A program made the position numbers and the translations under genes. A stretch of DNA of 40,908 bases. Source: a virus. The notes under the pieces were generated by a model. That model was given only the letters and a program-made list of their open reading frames with translations, had not been told where the DNA came from and ran no database searches. The DNA is taken from IMG/VR virus record IMGVR_UViG_3300012355_000001, positions 1-40,908 of that record. One strand, given 5' to 3'. Shown here one piece after another: positions 29,710 to 39,286 of this stretch; within the stretch, counting starts at the first letter, position 1, and each line of letters opens with the position of its first letter.

Positions 29710-32286
29710 TCATGCGGCCCCTGCCCTTTGCCCCGGTGTCGGCTTCTCCGACGACTTGAAGGACTTCGGTGGCGCGCCCGGCGTTGGGCCCGTGCCTGCG
29801 CCGGCGCTGGCCTGCGGCTGGGCATAGAGCCCTTGGTAGACCGTGATGGCCTCGGGGGTCACCGCCGGGTCGGCGTTCACGTCGAGGAAGATGGACAGCG
29901 TGAGTCGGCGCTGGAAGGGCAGCGAGCGCGCCTCGACGAGGTGGCTCATCACCTGCTGCCGCGTGTCGTCGTACAGGCCCGGGTAGCAGGCCTTGAGGAC
30001 CTCGGCATCCTCCGGGGTCATCGTGCCGACTGACATCCGCTCGACGATCCGCTCGGGCTGCTCGACGGCTTCCATGTACCTGGCGAACTTCGCGATCTCC
30101 GCGTGACTCGGCTCGAAGGTGTCGGGTCCGACCTGCAGGTGCGGGGGTGCCGGGTTCCGCGGCAGCTTGCTCGCCAGAAACTCGAGCCGAGCGTTGTGGG
30201 TCTTCTCGACGCCGTTGGCGAAGTCCGGGTCGATGGCCCAGAGCGCCTGCAGCCGCGCGTTGAGCGCTTCGCGCGCCGGCATGCGCACGGCAAAGCCGCC
30301 GTCGGGACGGCGCTCGGTCAGCGCGTTGAGCTCGCGGGCGCGCTCGCGGAAGGCCATCACGGTCGGGCTCTTCGAGGCCTGCTCGTTCGCGGGGCCGAGG
30401 ACGGCGGCGACGTACGCCGGCGGCGCGTACCGGATCGCAGGCAGGATGCGGCTCGCGCGCGGCGCCACCTTCGTGGCCGCCCTGCCCACGCGCTCTGCGC
30501 CGGTCGCGAACAGCTGGGCGACGCTGCCGGAGATCGACTTCGCCCGCATCGCGTTGCCGCTCTGGATCTTGCGGACGAGCCGGTCGTAGAGCGCGCCGCC
30601 CACCTCGCGGCCCGCCATGCCGCCCGCGATCGCTCCCATCGGTCCGCCAAGCGCGAAGCCCGCGTGGCCGCCTGCCAGCGCGCCGGCGCCCTGAGCGAAC
30701 TTCTTGGCGATCGTGGTCTCGCTCACATCGGCTAGGTGCGCCTCGAGGGCCTCGAGGCGGGGCGTCTTCCCCACGCCGGCGCGCGCGGCCTCGAGCTTGG
30801 CATCGAGGCTGGTCAGCGTCTCCGAGGCGACAGGCGCGCGCACGGCGGCGAAACTGTCGAGCAACGCCTGGTTGCGCTGCATCAGCTCCTGCGCGTTGAG
30901 CACCCGCTGCAGCCCGGGCGGGTTGACGTCGCCGCGCTCGAGCGCCCCGCGGAAGCCGGCGAGCTCATCTGTGGTCACCGACAGCCCCGGCTGGCCCTTG
31001 GGCATCTTCACGCCGGCGTAGTCGGCGTAGAGCTGCGACTGGTCGGGGGTGAGATAGACGCTCGCCTTGCCCTCCGCGCTCTGGGGCAGCCGATCGAGAA
31101 CGGCCTGCCGCTCGATGTCCGCGTTGAACATGACGTCGTCGGCGTCTGCGAGGACCTTCTCGAGCGCGCCCTTCTGCTTCTGCAGGCCGTCGAGCACGGC
31201 CTCGGTGCCGCGCTTCCTGATGAAGCCCTCGGCATTGTCGAGGCCCTTCATGATCTGGACCTTCGAGCGTCTGAGGACCGAGGCGGTCTCGGCGTCGGCC
31301 GTCTCGATGAAGGCGGCTCGCTCGTTGCGCAGGTAGTTCTTGAAGTCCAGCGCGTCGCTGTGCAGCTCGGCGGCCGCAGCGTCCTTGGCCTTCTCGAGCG
31401 CCGAGACTTCGGCCTCGCGCGCCGCCTTGCCTTCGACCAAGTCGGTGGCGCGCTGAGCGCGCACGGTCTCGCGCTCGGCCGCGATCGCCTCACGCGCGGC
31501 CTTCTTGTCCATCGTCGCGATCTCGGGGAAGGCGCTACGGTCCACCGCGGCCGCCTCCGGCGCGCGCGCCTCCTCGAGCTTCCGCTGGGCGAAGCCCTTG
31601 GCCGCCACCGCGCCCTCCTCGAGGAGCTTCGCGCCCACGCCGATTCCAAAGCCGACGCCGGCGCCGCCGAGCGCATTCGAGCCGATGGTCGCCGCGGCGG
31701 ATTCCCAGGACACCGGGCCCGGCGTGAGCCCGACTTCAGACGCGCCCATACCGGCGCCGAAGACGCCGCCCTCGGCTGCGCCACGCGCACCCGCAGCCAC
31801 CAAGCGCCCGCCGAGGCCAGTTCCCGCCCGCGCCGCGATCGCCGCCTCGGCGGCGCGCCCGGCGCTCGAGGCCAGCCCGCCTGCGCCCCAGGGTGTGAGG
31901 GCGCCTGCGACGCCGCCGATGATGTTGCCCGCGGTGTTGGCTTCGCGGCGCTCGCGGGTCTCCTTGGCGTACTCGGGCGAGATCGCGCCGGCGAGCAGGT
32001 CGGTACCGCCGAGCGTAGCCGTACTGGCGAAGGAGCGGATGCCGGTGTCGACCTGGTGGCCCTCGGCCGCCTTCTGGCGCTCGCGCGCCTCGGTCTGCGC
32101 CTCGCCCTCGAGGCGAGCGCCCTTCCCGACGATCTCCTCCTCGAGCTGCGAGCGCGGCACGGTGCCCGCGCTTCCGTTCGGGTAGACGACCGCGACCATG
32201 TCGGTGTCGGTCGCGGATGCCTCGGGCGCACCGGTGGCCTCCGACTGGACCTTCGTCCCGACGGGTGCGTCGAACCACTCGGCCAC
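29710..32286 (-). CDS. Large internal virion or ejection protein
   Basis: An 858-residue protein. Two Gly/Ala-rich hydrophobic regions (about 115-225 and 525-565, for example GGHAGFALGGPMGAIAGGMAG shortened here to its Gly/Ala zipper pattern) could insert in membranes. Between them are long charged coiled coils with Glu/Ala/Lys/Arg. It lies with two more proteins of similar style downstream of the tail nozzle. In podoviruses such a trio is ejected to build a channel across the host envelope. No lytic transglycosylase motif was seen. Confidence 0.7.
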   Translation of the reverse strand: MAEWFDAPVGTKVQSEATGAPEASATDTDMVAVVYPNGSAGTVPRSQLEEEIVGKGARLEGEAQTEARERQKAAEGHQVDTGIRSFASTATLGGTDLLAGAISPEYAKETRERREANTAGNIIGGVAGALTPWGAGGLASSAGRAAEAAIAARAGTGLGGRLVAAGARGAAEGGVFGAGMGASEVGLTPGPVSWESAAATIGSNALGGAGVGFGIGVGAKLLEEGAVAAKGFAQRKLEEARAPEAAAVDRSAFPEIATMDKKAAREAIAAERETVRAQRATDLVEGKAAREAEVSALEKAKDAAAAELHSDALDFKNYLRNERAAFIETADAETASVLRRSKVQIMKGLDNAEGFIRKRGTEAVLDGLQKQKGALEKVLADADDVMFNADIERQAVLDRLPQSAEGKASVYLTPDQSQLYADYAGVKMPKGQPGLSVTTDELAGFRGALERGDVNPPGLQRVLNAQELMQRNQALLDSFAAVRAPVASETLTSLDAKLEAARAGVGKTPRLEALEAHLADVSETTIAKKFAQGAGALAGGHAGFALGGPMGAIAGGMAGREVGGALYDRLVRKIQSGNAMRAKSISGSVAQLFATGAERVGRAATKVAPRASRILPAIRYAPPAYVAAVLGPANEQASKSPTVMAFRERARELNALTERRPDGGFAVRMPAREALNARLQALWAIDPDFANGVEKTHNARLEFLASKLPRNPAPPHLQVGPDTFEPSHAEIAKFARYMEAVEQPERIVERMSVGTMTPEDAEVLKACYPGLYDDTRQQVMSHLVEARSLPFQRRLTLSIFLDVNADPAVTPEAITVYQGLYAQPQASAGAGTGPTPGAPPKSFKSSEKPTPGQRAGAA

Positions 32287-32289
32287 TCG

Positions 32290-34314
32290 CTACTCCTCGA
32301 TGTCCAGGCTCGAGCCATCGTCGAGCTCGTAGGTGGAGACCGACTGGCCGCCCGCGCCGGTGCGCGCGGACTGGCCGACGATCTGGCGCCCAGCTGGGAT
32401 GACCACGCCGCCGGCAGTGAGGCTCTTGGATCCGTCCGGGGACTGGCCCACGATCTCCCAGCTCGAACGGGGCGCGGCCTGGTCATCGCGCCGCGCCCCG
32501 TTCTGCTTCTGCTTCTGTGCGAAGTCGCTGGTCGTGCTCGTGCTCTGGTTGCCCGATGGCGCCCTCTCAGGCTCCCAATAGGCCACGTCCTGATTTGGGG
32601 ACTTCGCCCGCAGCTCGTTGTTCATGCCGCGGATGCCCATCTCGCGCATCTTGCTGATGTTGGCGCGCGGGTCGAGCAGCGCGGTCGGGTCGCCGAACAT
32701 CTCGAAGTACATCGGGTACTCCTTGTCCCGGATGACCCCCTGCTCGTTGGCCTTCGAGAACTCCGGCAGGATCGTGCCCAGGATGACCTTGGCCCGCTTG
32801 GCGTCCTCGGCAGCGGCGTGGTCCATCAAGTTCCACTTCCCGAGCGGGTTCCAGCCGTGCTTCTCGTAGATGCCCTCGAGCTCGTCGAGCTTCTGAGACA
32901 TCGACGTGATGGTCGCCATCTTGTCGCGCAGCGGCCCGGCCTGCTTGTCGTCGAGCACGAGCAGCTCGCCGCCCTTCTTCGTGCGCGCGCCCGGGATGAC
33001 TCGCTCGTCGTGGTACTTCTGCTGTTCGCGCTGCTCCTTCGACATCAGTACCTGGTCGCGCACGGACGGCTGCTTGTTGGCACGCGCTTCGGCCTCGCTG
33101 AGCATATTCAGCCGGCCGGTCTCGGCGTTGTAGGCCTGGATGTCCAGCCCGCGGCCGGCCTGCGCGTTGTGGATCTGGTCCTGCCGGCGAGCGTAGAGCT
33201 GCTGCTCCTTGCCCTGCTGGTACTTCGTCCCGAGCTCCATCTGCGCGTCGCGGATGTCGGCGAGGTGCGTGGCCAGCCGCGCGTCGATCACCGGGTTGTC
33301 GAACCGGAGGGCGTACGCCTGCATCTGGTTCGCGGCGGTCTCGTAGGCTGCGCTCAAGCTCTTGTACTGGACGTCGAGCATGTCGCGCCCCGCGGCCAGG
33401 TCGTCGGCCATCAGGCCACGCCGCACGCCCAGCGACTTGTAGCGGTTGTCGAGCTGGGCCTGCTGCGCCTGCAGGTCGCGCTCGACCATCGCATTGATCT
33501 GCGTGAGCACCGGGTTCTGGCCGGTCTGGACAGCGCGCGTGGTCGCGCCCGTGAGCGCGGCGGTGATGCCCACAAAGAGCTTCGCCCCGAAGGACGCGTC
33601 GTGCCACAGGCGGCCGGGGTCGATCTTGGCGTTGGCCAGGTTCTTGGCTTCCTGGTCGAGCTCGGCTCGCCGCGCGCGCGCTTCGTTGTAGACCTGCCGG
33701 TACTCGTTGTCGGCGGCCGCCTGGCGCGCGCTGCGGTCCTGCGCGATCCGGGTGCCCTCCTCCGACAGGTAGAGGTTCTTCTGCTTCTGCGCCTCGCCCT
33801 CGGCGACTGCGGCGCGCGCGCGGACGTCGCCCGACTCGGCCAGGTTGTCCAGGTACGCATCGCCGGTCGATGGACGCGGCGCGGCCTCCGGGTACGCGTG
33901 CCCGATGTCGCCCTCGCGTCGGGCCTGCTCATGCGCAGCAAGGGCGGCCGCGCCCGCCTGCGTGGTCGCCGGCGGCTCTTGGGCAGGCGCGGTGGGCGGC
34001 GCCTGCTCGTTCTCGACGACCGGCACGTCGTGGCCCTGGTGCTGCTCCGGTAGCCCCTCGGGCGTGCCGAACCAGCTGTCGGGCGGCGGCCAGAGCGGAG
34101 CGCCCTGCGCATCGTACTGGTAGCCCTGGGACTCCGCCGGCGGCGCCGCCGCGGGCAGGCCCGTGAGGGGATCGACGTCGGGCAGCTGCGGCATGAGCGG
34201 TGCGCCCGGTGGCACCGGCGCGATCGGCACCGGGGCGGCGAGCTCGGCCGGCGTCCCGAGCGGGTCGAGCAGGGGCGCGCCCGGAATCGGGCGGTCCTGC
34301 GGCAGGCCAGCCAT
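32290..34314 (-). CDS. Internal virion protein 2, coiled-coil rich
   Basis: A 674-residue protein. The first 130 residues are Pro/Ala/Gln-rich and disordered. A long helical core follows (about 140-440) with coiled-coil segments such as RSARQAAADNEYRQVYNEAR and ATHLADIRDAQMELG. A short hydrophobic Gly/Ala/Thr patch (KLFVGITAALTGATT) lies near 245. The C-terminus is Ser/Gly-rich with a small strand domain. It is placed between the other two internal proteins, so an ejection role is likely. Confidence 0.68.
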   Translation of the reverse strand: MAGLPQDRPIPGAPLLDPLGTPAELAAPVPIAPVPPGAPLMPQLPDVDPLTGLPAAAPPAESQGYQYDAQGAPLWPPPDSWFGTPEGLPEQHQGHDVPVVENEQAPPTAPAQEPPATTQAGAAALAAHEQARREGDIGHAYPEAAPRPSTGDAYLDNLAESGDVRARAAVAEGEAQKQKNLYLSEEGTRIAQDRSARQAAADNEYRQVYNEARARRAELDQEAKNLANAKIDPGRLWHDASFGAKLFVGITAALTGATTRAVQTGQNPVLTQINAMVERDLQAQQAQLDNRYKSLGVRRGLMADDLAAGRDMLDVQYKSLSAAYETAANQMQAYALRFDNPVIDARLATHLADIRDAQMELGTKYQQGKEQQLYARRQDQIHNAQAGRGLDIQAYNAETGRLNMLSEAEARANKQPSVRDQVLMSKEQREQQKYHDERVIPGARTKKGGELLVLDDKQAGPLRDKMATITSMSQKLDELEGIYEKHGWNPLGKWNLMDHAAAEDAKRAKVILGTILPEFSKANEQGVIRDKEYPMYFEMFGDPTALLDPRANISKMREMGIRGMNNELRAKSPNQDVAYWEPERAPSGNQSTSTTSDFAQKQKQNGARRDDQAAPRSSWEIVGQSPDGSKSLTAGGVVIPAGRQIVGQSARTGAGGQSVSTYELDDGSSLDIEE

Positions 34315-35880
34315 CTACCGCCCCCAGCTCGGCGGCGGCCGGTGCATATAGAGCGCGCCCGTGTGCGTGACCGGCTGCATCGCCGGGCGCGGCGCCGGCC
34401 GCTCGCGGTACAGCTCCTCGGGGCGCACCATGAAGTGCTGGCGAGACAGCTCCTCCGGGCGCGCGAAGAGGCTGGCGCTCTGCGGAGCCGGCGCGGGCGC
34501 CGCCTTGGCCGTCTGCTTCGTCCGTCCGCCGCCGATCGCGCCCAGGCGCTCCATCAGGGTAGGGAGCTGGTCGAGCGGCACGACGACCTCGGGGCCGTCC
34601 TCGCCGATGACCGCGCGGGTCGGCTCCGTGACGACCCCACCCTTGGCCATCATCGTGTAGGGGTTCATCAGCTCGGCGCTGGCGCCGCGCTCGGCGTACG
34701 GGGCGAGCGTCGCCCCCATCATCCCGCCGCCGAGCTGGGCGCTGAGCCGCGAGGCCTGCGGCCGCGGGCCCGCCTGGTCGGCGAGGCTCGAGCGGAGCGC
34801 GGCGCCTTCCTTCTGCTTGTCCTGGCGGTGCGCCCATGCGCCCGCGATGCCGCCCAGGCCGCGCACCAGGGGATCATCGGACGCCTGGCTCATCTGGATG
34901 GCGTAGTCGCGCGCGCTCGTCCGGTCCTTGTCGTCCTTGCCCTCGCCGAGCAGGCGCAGGCTCTCCAGCCCGGTCACGCGGTTCGCGTTCGAGTTCACGA
35001 GGCCGGGCAGCTGCGCGAGGGGGATGATGGCCTCCGGCCCTGCCTCGCCCACGACCGCGTCGGTCGGCTCGGTCACCATGCCGCCGTCCGCGAGGAGGAA
35101 CGGTGCGACCGCGCCGGCGGCGCCCACGACGCGTTCCCAGTTCGCCGGCTGCTGGGGCACGCCAAGGTCCTGCCCGCGACGCATCGTCTGGTTCGACTCG
35201 TAGCCCATGTTGCCCTGCTGCCGCATGCCCGCGTTCGCGAGCTCCTGCCCGCGCGTGGCGATCGAGGCCTGGTCGTTGAGCCCGGTCTGCTGCAGCTGGG
35301 CCTGCGTGTTGAACTGGTTGTGCTGCAGGTCCTGCCCGCGCGCCTGGCCGGCGACGCCGGCGAGCGCGTTCGCGGCCGCGTTGCGCTCCTGGATCCCGAG
35401 CTGGGCCGCCTGCTGCCCGAGGCCCTGGTTCATCTTGCCGATGTTCTGCGCGGCCAGCCGCTGCATCATCGCCGCGTTCTGCGGGTTCGCCGACGCGGCG
35501 AGCGAGCGCTGCTGCGCGATGTTCTGGTCGGTCGCGTTGCGGAGCTGCAGCTGGGCCAGCGAATCGGCGCCGCCCATCTGGTTGCGGAGGCGCTCGACGA
35601 GCGACGCCTGGTCGCCGCGGAAGCTCGAGTCGGCGGCCTGTGGCGCGGTCCGGTTGCCGTACTGGTCGGCGAGCGCGTTCAGGCGGTTCGTGCGGTCCTC
35701 GCCGCCCGGCGTGATGAAGTTCGCCCGGTCGGCTGCTGCGACGTTCGACTTCGGGCCGCCCGAGCTGTCGCCGAGCCAGTCGATGAAGTTGCCAGCGCCC
35801 TCGACCGCCCCCTGGCCGAGGTCCGCGAGCTGGTCAGGCGCGCTCTTGATGCCGTCCCACACATCACCGAAGAAGCCCAT
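34315..35880 (-). CDS. Internal virion protein 1 with tape-measure-type GPE motifs
   Basis: A 521-residue protein starting at ATG 35880, which overlaps the tail-nozzle stop by one base (TAATG). The N-terminus is amphipathic (MGFFGDVWDGIKSAPDQLAD), with a long Gln/Ala/Asn-rich helical middle. Two copies of a motif, GGMVTEPTDAVVGEAGPEAI (about 262-281) and GGVVTEPTRAVIGEDGPEVV (about 409-428), match the ending motif of many tape-measure and minor tail proteins. In a short-tailed phage it is best read as an ejection or internal protein. The C-terminus is Pro/Arg-rich. Confidence 0.7.
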   Translation of the reverse strand: MGFFGDVWDGIKSAPDQLADLGQGAVEGAGNFIDWLGDSSGGPKSNVAAADRANFITPGGEDRTNRLNALADQYGNRTAPQAADSSFRGDQASLVERLRNQMGGADSLAQLQLRNATDQNIAQQRSLAASANPQNAAMMQRLAAQNIGKMNQGLGQQAAQLGIQERNAAANALAGVAGQARGQDLQHNQFNTQAQLQQTGLNDQASIATRGQELANAGMRQQGNMGYESNQTMRRGQDLGVPQQPANWERVVGAAGAVAPFLLADGGMVTEPTDAVVGEAGPEAIIPLAQLPGLVNSNANRVTGLESLRLLGEGKDDKDRTSARDYAIQMSQASDDPLVRGLGGIAGAWAHRQDKQKEGAALRSSLADQAGPRPQASRLSAQLGGGMMGATLAPYAERGASAELMNPYTMMAKGGVVTEPTRAVIGEDGPEVVVPLDQLPTLMERLGAIGGGRTKQTAKAAPAPAPQSASLFARPEELSRQHFMVRPEELYRERPAPRPAMQPVTHTGALYMHRPPPSWGR

Positions 35881-38800
35881 TAGATGTCCCTTCCCAGCAT
35901 CGTGCTGCGCAGCCCGAGTTCGAAGGCGAGCTCGACGAGCCTCATGCCCGCGGACGCCACGACGACGTCGGCGCCGTAGACGTCGAGCAGCGCGTCGCGG
36001 ATGGTGACCTCGATCGACGAGCAGTACTGGCGGCTCACTCGCCATAGCGGCTCGAGGACGCCGGCGCCGGCGATGCTCTGCTCGATGAGGCCAACCGGCG
36101 CGCCCTGGTCGTAGGCGACGAAGATGGCCAGGTTGTGCGCGGCGAGCGACTCCCCGGTGAGCGCGACCTGGCGCACCTGCAGGTCCCCCCGCCGCGTGCG
36201 CGGCGAGGTCACCCAGCCGAGCGTGATCTCCATCGTGTAGGGGTCGCCGGCGTCGGTCCAGACCGCCGCGTCGTCGTAGACGACCCCCGTGTCGAGCGCC
36301 GTGTGCACGTCGTTCCAGCGGCAGGTCGCGCCGTCGCTCCCGTGCGTGAAGACGTACCACTGCTGGTGGTAGTAGTCGTAGACGTGCGTCGTCGCGGCGT
36401 ACGAGAAGCGCACCTGCTGCAGCGCCGGCACCAGCACCGCGCCCTTGCACGTCCCGGGCGCGCTCAGCTTCTCGAGCGGCGCCCCGACGTAGGCGAGCGT
36501 GTAGGCCTGGGTGAGGAGCATCTTGCCCTTCACGCCCTCGAACATCACGCCCATCGGGGTCACGACCACGCTGCGGGCGATCGCGGTGCCGGTGTCCGCG
36601 CTGACGAGCTCGGGGGTGAGCCAATCGCCGAACCCGAGGTTGTTCGGCCCGTCGCCGCGCACCCGGTAAATCGCGCTCTTCTTGAAGATGACCAGCGTCT
36701 CGTTCAGCACCGCGAGCGCCGTGATGGGGCCGCCAGCGTCCGGCACGACGATGCGCGGCAGGAAGTCCGAGAACTCGAGCACACGCCCGTCCGTGCGGAT
36801 CTTCGATGGCACCACCGTGTTGGGCAGGTCGGCAATGCCCGCGACGAACACGCGCCCGTTGCCCGCTGCGAGGAGGTAGCCGGTCGGCGGCGCGGTGTTC
36901 TCGAGCTCGCCCGTGTCCTGGTAGAAGGTCTCCGATGTCGCGGCGGCCGTGTCGGCCACCGTGTCCACGAAGGTGACCGTGCTCGCGGTCGGGTCGTTGG
37001 TGACCTGGCCGATATAGTAGTGGGGCGAGTCGGCCGTCGGGTTGGCGAGCGTCCGATAGACCAGAATCACTGCGTCGCCGCGCGGCGCCAGCATCCGCGT
37101 GTGCGCGAGCGTCGGCAGCGTGAAGGTGTGCTGGTTGTTCGTCCCCGTGAGCACCGGGCACGTCTTCACACCCAGATTCGTGCCAAGCACGCGCTGCCCG
37201 CGGAGATCGCTCCAGGCGTAGATGAAGTGGTACGCGTAGATGGCGGTCGCCGTGAGGTGCGTTCCTGCGATGGTCGCCTGCGCCGGGTCCGCGACGGAGC
37301 CGGTATCCAGGGGCAGCATGATGGCCGCCTCGACGAACGACTCGCCGTCGTACATCTGCAAATAGCCACCGGCCATGTGTAGAGACTCGCCGGCCGCCTC
37401 CACGGCTTCGTGGCTGTCCTCGTGGACCATGTCGACGAGCACGCGGCGCAGCCCCAGCACTTGACTCTGAAAACCGACCGACGCCAACGCGCCGGTCAGG
37501 TACGGCACGGTCACTCCGAATCTCGTCGCGCCCGCGGCGAGCGATGCCTCGATCCGGGGCAGCGAGACTGGCGTGTTGTAGACCTTGAAGGCGCCCTGAA
37601 CGTCGAGCGCCTTCGCCACGACCACGCCGTCCTGGCGCATCAGGAACAGCACCCGCGTGGCGGCGTTCGAGGCGCCGCTGTTCGCCACGACCCAGAAGTA
37701 GAACTTCGTGTCATCGAGGCCCAGCCTGGGCTTCGAGGCGAGCCAGCTGTGCCGGAGCGTGCCGATCCTCGAGCTGGCCGCGCCCGCCGTCGAGTACTGG
37801 GCCTGGTAGACCGTCGGATTCGCGGTGTCGGCGATGGTGTAGACGAGGCGCAGGACGCTGCCGCCGCTGTAGCTGCAGCCCAGATTGCGCACCAGGGTCC
37901 CGCCGGGTACGGCGGTGTCCAGCGCTCCGCTCGTAGCGGTCACCGACCAGGCCGTACCGTTGAACGAGCGGTGCAGAGCGTAGACGTCGTTCGGCTGCGT
38001 CCCAACCACGTAGGCGATCCCGTGCATGGCGTTGCCGGTGGCCACCGCGACCGAGATGAAACCGTCCACGATGAAGTCCGAGACCGCGGCAGTCGTCGAG
38101 GTGTTCACGAGCGCGCCTGACGTATCGACGAAGCCAAAGGAGAGCTGGCTCGCGGTGGTGTCGTTCCAGGCGACAAAGATCCCGTAGGTGGAGTTCGACG
38201 CCACGTCGAAGTGCGGCGACGTGGGGCCGATGTCGCCGGTCACCGTGACCGGGGTGGGCTCCATGGTTCCCAGCGAGCTCGAGCTCGTCGCGTCGAGAAT
38301 GGCCACGCGCAGGTCGGTCAGGTCGGGGTCGTACCAGAACACGTACACCAGGTTCGCCCGCGCCACGCAGCGGACACCGATCACGCGGTCGGCCGAGGCC
38401 GTCGTCGTCGCGTAGAGGGTGTAGGCCTTCTTCAGGACCGTGCCGTTCGCGTCGATGACCGTGATTCGGACGGACGACTGCAGGTTCGCGCCGCTGGGCT
38501 CCTGCTCGACGTAGGCGTGCACCGTGACGCCGTTGGCGGTCGAGGAGTCGCCCTGCAGGGCCCCGGCCTCGGCCCCGCTCTTCGCGATGTTCTCCGACCG
38601 TACCCGCGGCGACTCGACGTCGCCCTTCGCGACCCACTTCGCCTCGGTCTGCGAGTACTCGTAGGCCGCGCCGGGCACGTTCGGGTCACCCATCGTGAAG
38701 CCGAGCAGGTTGTTCTTGTACGTGCTCAGCGCCGTGAGGGTTCCCACGGTGGCGCCGCCCTGGATGTTGCTCGTGAGCAGCGATCGCCCGAAGCGCCGCT

Positions 38801-38960
38801 GGAGCGAGCCCGTCTGGTCGGCGTAGGCGTTCTTGCAGACCTGCAGCTTCGGCGGCGGCAGCACCAGGCCGTGGAACTTCGTGTCGACGCCGCCGGAGAG
38901 CGGGTACGGGACCGGCTCGAACTGCGTCGGCCGATACTTGCCTCCGCGAGGGCGCGCCAT
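35880..38960 (-). CDS. Tail nozzle protein (T7 gp12 / P22 gp10-type role)
   Basis: About 1026 residues, beta-rich. The N-terminus PVPYPLSGGVDTKFHGLVLP, followed by NAYADQTGSLQRRFGRSLL, is typical of the stabilisation or nozzle proteins that close the podovirus tail. Many short Tyr/Trp/Thr strands suggest propeller-like repeats. It would sit under the head-tail adaptor and hold the DNA until receptor contact. ATG 38960 is chosen; two upstream GTG codons (38966, 38963) are possible. It overlaps the gene before by three bases. Confidence 0.82.
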   Translation of the reverse strand: MARPRGGKYRPTQFEPVPYPLSGGVDTKFHGLVLPPPKLQVCKNAYADQTGSLQRRFGRSLLTSNIQGGATVGTLTALSTYKNNLLGFTMGDPNVPGAAYEYSQTEAKWVAKGDVESPRVRSENIAKSGAEAGALQGDSSTANGVTVHAYVEQEPSGANLQSSVRITVIDANGTVLKKAYTLYATTTASADRVIGVRCVARANLVYVFWYDPDLTDLRVAILDATSSSSLGTMEPTPVTVTGDIGPTSPHFDVASNSTYGIFVAWNDTTASQLSFGFVDTSGALVNTSTTAAVSDFIVDGFISVAVATGNAMHGIAYVVGTQPNDVYALHRSFNGTAWSVTATSGALDTAVPGGTLVRNLGCSYSGGSVLRLVYTIADTANPTVYQAQYSTAGAASSRIGTLRHSWLASKPRLGLDDTKFYFWVVANSGASNAATRVLFLMRQDGVVVAKALDVQGAFKVYNTPVSLPRIEASLAAGATRFGVTVPYLTGALASVGFQSQVLGLRRVLVDMVHEDSHEAVEAAGESLHMAGGYLQMYDGESFVEAAIMLPLDTGSVADPAQATIAGTHLTATAIYAYHFIYAWSDLRGQRVLGTNLGVKTCPVLTGTNNQHTFTLPTLAHTRMLAPRGDAVILVYRTLANPTADSPHYYIGQVTNDPTASTVTFVDTVADTAAATSETFYQDTGELENTAPPTGYLLAAGNGRVFVAGIADLPNTVVPSKIRTDGRVLEFSDFLPRIVVPDAGGPITALAVLNETLVIFKKSAIYRVRGDGPNNLGFGDWLTPELVSADTGTAIARSVVVTPMGVMFEGVKGKMLLTQAYTLAYVGAPLEKLSAPGTCKGAVLVPALQQVRFSYAATTHVYDYYHQQWYVFTHGSDGATCRWNDVHTALDTGVVYDDAAVWTDAGDPYTMEITLGWVTSPRTRRGDLQVRQVALTGESLAAHNLAIFVAYDQGAPVGLIEQSIAGAGVLEPLWRVSRQYCSSIEVTIRDALLDVYGADVVVASAGMRLVELAFELGLRSTMLGRDI

Positions 38961-39286
38961 CACCACACCCGCATGCGGACCGTGACGGTCGCGCCGTAGC
39001 CCGTGGCCGTGAGCTTGACCGCGAGCCGGTCGGAGTCCGGCGCGGTCTCGACGATGCGCCCGGTCGCCACCGCGCCGATGGGAGCGCTGAGCGTGTAGTT
39101 GGTGAACGGCCGCCCCAGCCCGTGCTTCACGGTGGTGAGCACGCCGCTCGCGAGGGTCACGTCGATGTCGCGCCCGTTCAGGTAGACGTCGCGCGCCAGC
39201 TCCACCGCGCTGCGCCGCAGCTCGTCGATGGCCTTCTCGGTGTCCGGGTCCTTGACCGGGATGCGAGCGGGTTCCCGATGGCTCAT
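38960..39286 (-). CDS. Small tail or head accessory protein
   Basis: A 108-residue protein. An N-terminal charged helix (DTEKAIDELRRSAVELARDV) leads to a beta half with TTVKHGLGRPFTNYTLSAP, a motif common in short structural proteins of podoviruses next to the adaptor and nozzle genes. ATG overlaps the adaptor stop. It probably is a minor virion part. The exact role is not known. Confidence 0.66.
   Translation of the reverse strand: MSHREPARIPVKDPDTEKAIDELRRSAVELARDVYLNGRDIDVTLASGVLTTVKHGLGRPFTNYTLSAPIGAVATGRIVETAPDSDRLAVKLTATGYGATVTVRMRVW

Noticed and set aside
30736-34053. 1105-codon plus-strand frame opposite the internal virion genes
   Set aside because: The composition is that of a GC shadow and it spans two real genes on the other strand.
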